Part shown: piece after piece, positions 1 to 7,300 of the stretch
Numbering within the stretch: position 1 is the first letter of the stretch
How the letters are laid out: each line of letters begins with the position of its first letter
Assembly (NCBI RefSeq): GCF_030817015.1
Contig: NZ_JAUSYS010000001.1
Location: forward strand, 3,968,001 to 4,032,000
Length of the DNA stretch: 64,000 bases
Direction: 5' to 3'
Origin: Arthrobacter sp. V1I7
Lineage (GTDB): Bacteria > Actinomycetota > Actinomycetes > Actinomycetales > Micrococcaceae
Made by a program: the position numbers and the translations under genes
Notes under the pieces: model-generated
Databases searched by the model: none
Told to the model about the DNA's origin: nothing
The model's input: only the letters and a program-made list of their open reading frames with translations

Positions 1-315
1 GCCCTTATGGCCGCGCAGGTTGTCCTGCACCTTGCCGAACAAATCCTTGATGGTTGACTCTGTGTTGGTGAGCATGTCCGGCTGCACGTAGACCTGCTGG
101 CCCGGAGGCAGGCTGTAGTGGGACGGAAGAGCGCCCGTACCGTCCACTCCTTCCAGCGCGATCGTCACGCCGCCCTCCTTGCGCGCAATCGCGCCGACCC
201 GGCCGAAGACCACAGTGAATTCGTCCGGCTGGAAGCTCACCGTCAGTCCAACATGTGCCCGGCTGAGATCACTTGCCGCGACGGCCTTCTCGTTCCCGGT
301 CCCTGAATAGCTCAT
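1..315 (-). CDS. Hypothetical protein, 3' end outside window
   Basis: The frame stays open for 105 codons from an ATG at 315 and runs off the left edge, so the C-terminus is missing. The start is chosen because GGGGAG lies 6 nt upstream; an in-frame ATG at 321 would leave no room for a ribosome site. The visible protein begins MSYSGTGNEK and has a short beta-rich look (VGLTVSFQPDEFTVVFGRVG) with no signal peptide or membrane segment. I do not recognise the family. Its promoter would lie in the 316-632 gap, facing left. Confidence 0.6.
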   Translation of the reverse strand, partial: MSYSGTGNEKAVAASDLSRAHVGLTVSFQPDEFTVVFGRVGAIARKEGGVTIALEGVDGTGALPSHYSLPPGQQVYVQPDMLTNTESTIKDLFGKVQDNLRGHKG

Positions 316-632
316 GTCCATCTCCCCGACGTTGTTTGCGTTGTACGAGAAGTCTAAGTCCGGGCCGGGAGGCCGCCTAGGTATTATTGCCGCCCTGCAG
401 CGATGCCGTTGACCGCGCCCGGCCGTTGCGGCGCCGTCGGCACCGCGACCACCCGGAAGCAGTCCCGCCGCCTCCGCGAACCACGTTCCGACGGCTGGTC
501 CGCCTCCTGGCGACTGGACGCCTGCACAATGAATCACCGGTTCGGCCGTGGAGTGGTCCATTGAGCCGGCGCCCGCCCACCGGGTTAGCTAGGTCACACC
601 AGCGTTTTCCCTTTATGACACCAGGAAGCATC
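316..632. other. Intergenic region between divergent genes
   Basis: This 317-base stretch separates the leftward partial gene from the small rightward genes. Reading leftward, TAATAC near 377-382 could be a -10 box for the partial gene, but no convincing -35 was found. Open frames here look like random high-GC frames without ribosome sites. I see no RNA gene or repeat. Confidence 0.4.
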
Positions 633-878
633 GTGACATTGCAGCAGAACCGGGCCACCCCCAGCCCAGCCCATTGGGACGACGTCCAGATCGGTGACCG
701 CGTCCGCCTCCAGCGGAACGGCCAGCTTGAGCACACCGGCCGGGTGGACAACCGGACCGCCGACGGCGCCGTCGTCTGGGTGACTCCCGAGGGCGGTAGC
801 CGGAAACTCTTCCACATCACTGACGGCTACCGACTGACGGCCGTTGCTGTGGAGGGAACGCACGATGAGGACAGCTGA
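633..878 (+). CDS. Small hypothetical protein (81 aa)
   Basis: A short frame with protein-like composition: an N-terminal tail, then DDVQIGDRVRLQRNG and repeated beta-prone segments ending in acidic THDEDS. The GTG at 633 is preferred over the in-frame ATG at 615 because AGGAAG at 623-628 sits 4 nt before the GTG and nothing resembling a ribosome site precedes the ATG. The fold may be a small beta barrel (SH3- or Tudor-like pattern, inference from the IGDRVRL-type strand only). Its 3' end overlaps the next small gene by 14 nt, suggesting co-translation. Function unknown. Confidence 0.55.
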   Translation: MTLQQNRATPSPAHWDDVQIGDRVRLQRNGQLEHTGRVDNRTADGAVVWVTPEGGSRKLFHITDGYRLTAVAVEGTHDEDS

Positions 879-1014
879 TGCTCCTGTCCTGCGGCGAGCC
901 AAGGCCGAGGAAGCTCCCTTGGCCGGCCGGCCGGCCCGGGCAACGGCGCGGCAGGTGGCTGACGATGCCTGCCCGGACGACTGCCATTACTGCTGGGGCC
1001 CGGAGACGGACTAG
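865..1014 (+). CDS. Small cysteine-motif protein (49 aa)
   Basis: ATG at 865 is preceded by GGAGG at 851-855 (9-nt spacer), a much better ribosome site than most shadow frames have. The 49-residue product is basic and Ala/Arg-rich in its first two thirds and ends CPDDCHYCWGPETD. The CxxxCxxC cluster could bind a metal or an iron-sulfur centre, which is inference from spacing only. It overlaps the end of the preceding small gene in another frame. Easily missed by size cut-offs. No family recognised. Confidence 0.5.
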   Translation: MRTADAPVLRRAKAEEAPLAGRPARATARQVADDACPDDCHYCWGPETD

Positions 1015-1087
1015 CGGCAAGCACTCCCCTCATCGCCGGTAGAATTTGGGAAACCGCCGCCAGCGACGAGCAATGAGGGAGGATTCC

Positions 1088-1711
1088 GTGCGCCCACCCG
1101 CAGACCGTACGCCCTTCCATTGCGTCCGCTCGGCCATGCTTGCCACGGCTGCGGTGACGCTGGCAGCCGGTGCCCACGTTCTGGCCGGCGGCCACCTGCC
1201 GGCCCCCGGCATCCTGCTCGGCCTGCTCGCCCTGATCAGCCTGGCCGCCACGGCGGCCACCCGCCTCCGCCTCAATTCCGCAACCATGACGGCCCTGCTG
1301 GGAGCCGGGCAGCTTGTGCTGCACGAGGCTTTCTCCGTATTCGGTTCCGCGTTCACCCCGGCCGCGTCCGGCGCGGCTAAAGGATCGCACCACGCAGCTC
1401 CCTTCACCGCACCGCTGGCGGCGGGGCCGGCAGAGCTACACATTCCGGATTCCCAGCTCACCGTCGCGATGCTCGCAGGGCACGCCCTGGCAACGATCGC
1501 CTGCGCCCTGCTCCTTGCGAAGGGCGAGGACGCCCTGTGGTCGCTCGCCGCCTGGCTGCGCCCGCTGGTCCAGCTCCCTGCTCCGGTGACGCCCGACGCC
1601 GTCGCGTCGCCGGCGGTGGCTATCTGGCCGGCGGAGGCTGCACCTCTGCCCTGGCGGAACCTCCGGTTCGATTGCCGCCGCGGGCCACCGTCCGCCGTCG
1701 TCCTCTCCTGA
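1088..1711 (+). CDS. Membrane protein upstream of YcnI-type gene
   Basis: A 207-residue protein with about four hydrophobic segments (starting FHCVRSAMLATAAVTLAAG, then LLGLLALISLAATAATRL, a segment around LLGAGQLVLHEAF, and LTVAMLAGHALATIACALLLA). GTG at 1088 is chosen because GAGGGAGG at 1075-1082 lies 5 nt upstream; ATG at 1073 lies inside that site. A TAGAAT -10-like box at 1040-1045 would give a leader of roughly 36 nt. Genes of this kind commonly sit next to YcnI-type copper proteins in actinobacteria, so a role in copper handling is plausible but unproven. There is a His-rich soluble loop (KGSHHAAPF). Confidence 0.7.
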   Translation: MRPPADRTPFHCVRSAMLATAAVTLAAGAHVLAGGHLPAPGILLGLLALISLAATAATRLRLNSATMTALLGAGQLVLHEAFSVFGSAFTPAASGAAKGSHHAAPFTAPLAAGPAELHIPDSQLTVAMLAGHALATIACALLLAKGEDALWSLAAWLRPLVQLPAPVTPDAVASPAVAIWPAEAAPLPWRNLRFDCRRGPPSAVVLS

Positions 1712-1768
1712 CCTTCCGCTTGACCGGGCCGCACGTCCTCCCGACCAGCTCCAGCCCGGGCACTCGCC

Positions 1769-1792
1769 GTGCCGCCACGGCACCCCCTTTTT
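1769..1792 (+). terminator. Possible intrinsic terminator
   Basis: GTGCC and GGCAC form a 5-bp stem with a 5-nt loop, followed by four C and five T. It lies between the membrane-protein gene and the ycnI-like gene, so it may terminate or attenuate the first transcript. The stem is short. Confidence 0.35.
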
Positions 1793-1838
1793 GTGCGCCC
1801 GCAACGCGGGCTGCACGCACCAGCGAAAGGCCCATCCC

Positions 1839-2651
1839 TTGAAGAAATCAACAGGTTCGTTTGTCCTGCGCCGCACGCTTTCTGTCTCGGCCGTGGCCGG
1901 CAGCACCGCCGCCCTCATGCTCGCGGGGATGAGCGGCGCCTCGGCACACGTCGGCATCAACCCGGACAAAACCACCGCTAACTCCTACGCCCTGCTGACC
2001 TTCGGCGTCCCGCATGGCTGCGAAGAGTCCGGCACCACGAAAATCACCATCACGCTCCCCGCCGAGCTGGACGATGCCCAGCCCACCGTTAACCCGAACT
2101 GGACGGTCCAGAAGGTCGTCGAGCAGCTGCCCGAGCCGAAGGAAACGGCAGACGGCGCCACCATTACCAAGCGCACCAGCCAGATCATCTACACGGCCAA
2201 GGCGCCTCTGGAGCCGGAGCTCCGTGACGCGCTGGTGCTCTCCGTCAAACTGCCTGATGCCGCAGGGAAGACGCTGTACTTCCCGACCCTGCAGAACTGC
2301 GAACAGGGCCAGACGGACTGGTCCGAGATCGCGCCGGAAGGCCAGGATGCACACGCTCTCAAGGCCCCGGCACCCGCTGTGACCGTCACCGAAGCCGCCC
2401 CGGCCGGAGCCGGGCACGACGACCGCGCCGCTGTTTCGTCCGACACCGCGGCCGACACTGCGGCCGTCGCCGCGCCGGGTGCCGCGTCCGGCGCATCCGA
2501 TGCCGCCGCGGCGGATGACGCGGGCGCCCAGGCGCGGAGCTGGGCCGCCCTTGCAGCCGGTTTCGGCGGTCTGGTTCTCGGCGGCATCGCCCTCTTGCGG
2601 AGCCGGGGCCGACAGTCCGCTCCGGTCCCCGTGCCGATTCCCAAGAAGTAG
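1839..2651 (+). CDS. ycnI: YcnI/DUF1775-family copper-binding protein
   Basis: A 270-residue exported, membrane-anchored protein. TTG at 1839 gives a normal signal peptide (KK start, hydrophobic LSVSAVAGSTAALMLAG, cleavage after GASA) and AAAGG at 1826-1830 serves as ribosome site; the longer frame from 1791 adds an unlikely leader. The mature protein would begin with His (HVGINPDKTT). YcnI-family proteins are known to bind Cu(II) through the mature N-terminal His with nearby Glu and Trp. The DUF1775 domain covers about residues 36-175 (FGVPHGCEESGTTKITITLP), then an Ala/Asp-rich linker and a C-terminal helix ending in RSRGR. Probably a surface copper chaperone working with the preceding membrane protein. 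A CopC or CopD gene is not present in the window. Confidence 0.9.
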   Translation: MKKSTGSFVLRRTLSVSAVAGSTAALMLAGMSGASAHVGINPDKTTANSYALLTFGVPHGCEESGTTKITITLPAELDDAQPTVNPNWTVQKVVEQLPEPKETADGATITKRTSQIIYTAKAPLEPELRDALVLSVKLPDAAGKTLYFPTLQNCEQGQTDWSEIAPEGQDAHALKAPAPAVTVTEAAPAGAGHDDRAAVSSDTAADTAAVAAPGAASGASDAAAADDAGAQARSWAALAAGFGGLVLGGIALLRSRGRQSAPVPVPIPKK

Positions 2652-2663
2652 CTGACCGCGATT

Positions 2664-2691
2664 GGTGCCCGGAAATTACGATCCGGGCATC
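2664..2691 (+). terminator. Hairpin after ycnI, copy 1
   Basis: GGTGCCCGG and CCGGGCATC pair over 9 bp (one G-U) around a 10-nt loop, starting 12 nt after the ycnI stop. No T-run follows, as is usual for actinobacterial hairpin terminators. The same hairpin recurs at 3448-3475 with compensatory base changes. Confidence 0.6.
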
Positions 2692-2754
2692 AATCCGGCA
2701 CGTCCCGCCGTCGCACCGTTGACTACGCCCCCGGGAGGGGGCATAAGTGGTGCC

Positions 2755-3390
2755 ATGACGGTTCAGCGAATTCAGAACGGACTGGCACTTACCGCCGCCG
2801 CAGCGGCCGCGCTCATGTTCAGCGGCTGCGGGTCCGGCAATACGCCCTCCCCGACGCCGAGCCAGCCGGCGTCCGCCACGGCGAGCCCGCCGTCGGCCAG
2901 CACAGCTCCCGCCAGCACGGAGACCCCCGCGCCGACGCCGGCTTCCCCGCCAGCTCCCGCGCCGGCCGGGACCGCGCGCTGCCAGGCCGCCAGCCTGGCA
3001 GCGACCACGGATTCCACCGGCGGCGGCGCGGCCGGCAACGTCAGCATGAAGCTGATCGTGACCAATGCAGGAGCGGAGCCCTGCCTCCTGACGGGCTTCG
3101 CCGAAGTCTCGCTGACCTCTGGCCCCGACGGCGAACCCATCGGTGCCGCTGCGACTCGTGACTACTCCACTCCGGTTCCGGAAGTACTGCTCGCGCCTGG
3201 CCAGGCGGGCACCGCAACGCTGCAGTACAGCCAGGCCGGCAACTACCCGGACTGCACCCGGACTGCAGCCGCCGGCTTCCGGATCTACCCGCCGGAAGAC
3301 ACCGCGTCCCTGTTCATCGTTGAGCCGCGGGACGCCTGCGCCAATCCCAGCATTGCGCTGCTGACCGTTGAAGCTTTCCAAGCCAGGTAG
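2755..3390 (+). CDS. DUF4232 lipoprotein, copy 1
   Basis: A 211-residue lipoprotein. ATG at 2755 is chosen because the product then starts with a standard lipoprotein signal (basic RIQNG, hydrophobic Ala run, lipobox LMFSGC, Cys near residue 23). The frame from 2662 only adds untranslated-looking sequence. A Ser/Pro/Thr-rich tether follows (about residues 25-75), then the DUF4232 domain (about 80-210) with typical features: NAGAEPCLLTGF, LLAPGQAGTATL and four Cys likely forming two disulfides. DUF4232 domains are surface proteins of unknown function in actinobacteria. A near copy follows directly. Confidence 0.9.
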   Translation: MTVQRIQNGLALTAAAAAALMFSGCGSGNTPSPTPSQPASATASPPSASTAPASTETPAPTPASPPAPAPAGTARCQAASLAATTDSTGGGAAGNVSMKLIVTNAGAEPCLLTGFAEVSLTSGPDGEPIGAAATRDYSTPVPEVLLAPGQAGTATLQYSQAGNYPDCTRTAAAGFRIYPPEDTASLFIVEPRDACANPSIALLTVEAFQAR

Positions 3391-3447
3391 CCCCACGGCC
3401 TCCCGTGACGGCGTCGCGTCCGCGCCAAGAAGTAGCTGACCTCGGCT

Positions 3448-3475
3448 GATGCTCGGCGATCACAATCCGAGCATC
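3448..3475 (+). terminator. Hairpin upstream of DUF4232 copy 2
   Basis: GATGCTCGG and CCGAGCATC form a perfect 9-bp stem with a 10-nt loop. It is the duplicated counterpart of the hairpin at 2664-2691. Two stem pairs differ between copies and both changes keep or improve pairing (G-U to A-T, C-G to T-A), so the structure rather than the sequence has been preserved. Confidence 0.6.
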
Positions 3476-3536
3476 AATCCGGCGCCGCCGACGCGGCGTC
3501 GTTGACTCAGCCAACAGTGGGCGTAAGAGTGGTGCC

Positions 3537-4181
3537 ATGACGGCTCAGCGAATCAAAAACGGACTGGCACTCACATCGGTTGCTGCCGCGGCAGTGCTCC
3601 TGCTCAATGGCTGCGGCAGTTCCCCTGCCCCTGCTGCCAGTGAACCGGCATCCCCCACGGCAAGCTCGCCGTCCACGCAGGGCACAGCCGCAGCCGCGAC
3701 CGGAGGAACCCAGACACCCGAGCCGTCGGCGGCTTCCCCCTTGCCGGCGCCCCAGGCCGGGCCCGCGATGTGCAAGTCCGCCAACCTGACGGCCGCCACG
3801 GATTCCACCGGCGGTGGCGCAGCCGGCAGCGTCTACCTGCAGCTGGTCCTGACAAACTCCGGAGCCGAACCCTGCCTGCTCAAGGGCTACCCCGGGGTCT
3901 CCCTGACCGCTGACGCCAACGGCGACCCGATCGGTGCCGCCGCTACCCGTGACGGTTCCACTCCCGTCACCGACATCTTGCTGGCGCCGGGCAAGGCAGG
4001 CACTGCGACGCTGCGCTACACGCAGGCCTCCAATTACCCGGACTGCACCCGGACCCCGGCGGCCGGCTTCCGGATCTATCCGCCGGAAGACACCGCTTCC
4101 CTGTTCGTCGCCAGTCCCCGGGATGCCTGCAGCAACACCGGCGTCGGCCTGCTGACTATCGGCGCTTTCCAGGCCAAGTAG
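3537..4181 (+). CDS. DUF4232 lipoprotein, copy 2
   Basis: A 214-residue paralogue of the gene just upstream. It has the same layout: RIKNG start, hydrophobic stretch, lipobox LLNGC, a Ser/Thr/Pro/Ala tether, and a DUF4232 domain with NSGAEPCLLKGYPGVSLT, LLAPGKAGTATL and PDCTRTPAAGFRIYPPEDTA. The domain matches copy 1 closely while the tether has diverged strongly, as expected for a linker. No clear Shine-Dalgarno precedes either copy; both have GTGGTGCC directly before the ATG. Surface protein of unknown function. Confidence 0.9.
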   Translation: MTAQRIKNGLALTSVAAAAVLLLNGCGSSPAPAASEPASPTASSPSTQGTAAAATGGTQTPEPSAASPLPAPQAGPAMCKSANLTAATDSTGGGAAGSVYLQLVLTNSGAEPCLLKGYPGVSLTADANGDPIGAAATRDGSTPVTDILLAPGKAGTATLRYTQASNYPDCTRTPAAGFRIYPPEDTASLFVASPRDACSNTGVGLLTIGAFQAK

Positions 4182-4309
4182 GCTCCACGGGCCCGGTCAG
4201 GCCGGGACCTGTCACCCTGCAGGCGGCCCGCCCCGCTCATGCGAGACCCCCGGAACTGCCGCGATGGCGCCCGCCGGATACTGTCGGTGCCGTAGGGCAT
4301 GATGGAGGA

Positions 4310-7300
4310 ATGAAGGGGCAGCAGTTCGCTGGCGGCGCACTCACAGCCGAAGCCATGGACCGGTTCAGCCAGCCGACCCGGGATTGGTTTTTGGGCGCTT
4401 TTTCCGCGCCCACCCCGGCCCAGAACGGCGCCTGGAACGCGGTCTCCTCCGGATCACACGCCCTCGTGGTCGCGCCCACGGGCTCCGGCAAAACGCTCGC
4501 GGCCTTCCTCTGGGCGCTGGACCGGCTGCTCGTCTCGGCCCCGGCGGAGCCCGCTGAACTGCCGGGCCTCGACGCCGCGAAGGGCATCCGGCGCAAGACG
4601 CCGAAGCGGAACACCCGAGTGCTGTACATTTCACCGCTGAAGGCGCTGGGCGTCGACGTCGAACGGAACCTGCGGGCCCCGCTCATCGGCATCACGCAGA
4701 CCGCCAAACGTCTCGGCCTGCCCGCTCCGTTAATCACCGTGGGCGTCCGTTCCGGGGACACCCCGGCGTCGGACCGCCGCGCACTGCTCAGCCACCCGCC
4801 GGACATCCTCATCACCACGCCCGAGTCGCTGTTCCTGATGCTCACCTCCAAGGCCCGGGAGACGCTCAGCGAGGTGGACACCATCATCGTGGACGAGGTC
4901 CACGCCGTCGCCGGCACGAAGCGCGGGGCCCATCTGGCGGTATCGCTGGAACGCCTCGACGCGCTGCTGGCCAAACCCGCCCAGCGGATCGGGCTCTCGG
5001 CCACGGTGGAACCGAAGGAGCTCGTCGCGCAGTTCCTGGCCGGTTCCGCACCGGTGGAAATCGTGGCCCCGCCTTCGAAGAAGAACTGGGACCTGACAGT
5101 GTCCGTCCCGGTGGAGGACATGTCCGATCTCCAGGGCGCGGCGGGGGCCTTCGATTCCGGTCCGGCGTCCGGGCTCCAGCCGCAGGCGTCGATCTGGCCG
5201 CATGTGGAGGAGAAGATCGTGGACCTGGTGCTGGCCAACCAGTCCACCATCGTGTTCGCGAACTCCCGCCGGCTCGCCGAACGGCTGACCGCCCGGCTCA
5301 ACGAGATCTATGCCGAGCGGCAGCTCGTGGCGGCCGGCGGCGGCTGGGACGAGTTTGGCGCCGCCGCTGCGGACTTCGATGGGCGGCGCGGGCCGACGGA
5401 GCCGTCCGGCGGCGTGTCGCTGCCGGCCGCACCTCCGACGTCGACGGTACCTCCGACGTCGACCGCGACCCCGGCCCATATGATGGCCCAGGCCGGCAGC
5501 ACGGCCGGAACCGATCCGGTACTGGCCCGGGCCCACCACGGCTCTGTCTCCAAAGACCAGCGGGCCCTGATCGAGGATGATTTGAAATCCGGCCGGCTGC
5601 GCTGCGTCGTCGCCACGTCCTCCCTGGAACTGGGCATCGACATGGGCGCCGTGGACCTCGTGGTCCAGGTGGAGTCGCCGCCCTCGGTTGCCAGCGGGCT
5701 GCAGCGCGTGGGCCGCGCCGGCCACCAGGTCGGCGAAATTTCCCAGGGCGTGCTGTTCCCCAAGCACCGCGCGGATCTGGTCCACACGGCGATCACGGTC
5801 GAACGGATGCTCGGCGGTAAGATCGAGCGGCTCAGTGTCCCGGCCAATCCGCTGGACATCCTGGCCCAGCAGACCGTCGCCGCCACCGCGCTCGGGTCCA
5901 TCGATGTGGAGGAATGGTTCTCCACGGTCCGCCGCTCCGCACCCTTCGCCTCCCTGCCCCGCTCCGCCTTTGAAGCCACCCTGGACCTGTTGGCCGGGCG
6001 CTACCCCTCCGATGAATTCGCGGAGCTGCGGCCCCGGATCATCTGGGACCGCAACGCCGGCACCATCGAAGGCCGGCCCGGTGCCCAGCGGTTGGCCGTC
6101 ACCTCCGGCGGCACTATTCCGGACCGCGGCCTGTTCGGGGTCTACATCATCGGCACGGAAACGGAAGGCTCGGGCGGGGCTGGCTCCTCCGGCACGGCCA
6201 GCGCCGATGGCCGGGCCGCAAGCCCCGCCGCCGCCGCGGCCAAGGGCGGCCGCCGGGTGGGCGAACTGGACGAGGAAATGGTCTACGAATCCCGCGTCGG
6301 GGACGTGTTTGCCCTGGGCGCCACCAGCTGGAAGATCGAGGACATCACGCATGACCGGGTCCTGGTATCCCCCGCCTTCGGCCAGCCCGGAAAGCTCCCC
6401 TTCTGGAAGGGTGACTCCCTCGGCCGGCCGGTGGACCTGGGCCGGGCGCTCGGCGCCTTTGTGCGCGAACTGTCCGCGTCCGACGTCGGGCCGGCCACGG
6501 AGCGGTGCAAGGCCAGCGGACTGGACGATTTCGCCGCCAACAACCTGATCCAGTATCTCGCCGAACAGAAACTGGCCACCGAAATGGTACCCAGTGACAC
6601 GACCCTCGTGGTGGAGCGTTTCCACGACGAACTCGGCGACTGGCGCGTCGTGCTGCACAGCCCCTTCGGCATGCCGGTGCACGCGCCGTGGGCGCTGGCC
6701 GTCGGGCAGCGCCTGCACCAGCGCTACGGGACGGACGGCTCCGCCATGGCCGCGGACGACGGCATCGTGCTGCGGGTGCCCATGATGGAAGACGAACCGC
6801 CCGGAGCCGAACTGTTCCTCTTCGACCCGGAGGAACTCGAGCAGATCGTCACCGCCGAAGTCGGCGGGAGCGCCCTCTTCGCCTCCCGGTTCCGCGAGTG
6901 CGCCGCCCGCGCACTGCTGTTGCCCCGGCAGAACCCGGGCAAACGGCAGCCGCTGTGGCAGCAGCGGCAGCGTTCCGCCCAGCTCCTGGACGTCGCACGG
7001 AAATACCCGACCTTCCCGATCGTGCTGGAAACGGTCCGCGAATGCCTGCAGGACGTCTACGATCTCCCCGCCCTGAAGGACATCGCGGCCTCCGTAGAGC
7101 GGCGCGAACTGCGGATCGTGCAGACCACCACGCAGCAGCCTTCGCCGTTCGCCAAGTCCCTGCTGTTCGGCTACGTCGCACAGTTCCTCTACGAGGGGGA
7201 TTCCCCGCTCGCCGAGCGCCGGGCGGCCGCGCTGGCGCTCGATTCCACCCTGCTCAACGAGCTCCTGGGCCGGGTGGAGCTGCGCGAACTGCTCGACGCC

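Larger units (their letters stand above)
2643..4181 (+). repeat. Tandem gene duplication of about 785 bp
   Basis: The segment from the last codons of the ycnI-like gene through the first DUF4232 gene is repeated immediately downstream. AAGAAGTAGCTGACC occurs at the ycnI stop (2643) and again at 3427, a 784-bp offset; the DUF4232 start codons are 782 bp apart and the stop codons 791 bp apart. The second upstream region thus carries a fossil of the ycnI 3' end. The copies have diverged in sequence, so the event is not recent. Confidence 0.9.

Noticed and set aside
1030..1851. Long minus-strand frames opposite the membrane-protein gene
   Set aside because: No family similarity or ribosome site, while the + strand frame has transmembrane helices and a Shine-Dalgarno.
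5430..5465. Direct repeat CCTCCGACGTCGAC inside lhr as a functional element
   Set aside because: It simply encodes a duplicated PPTST linker in the helicase.
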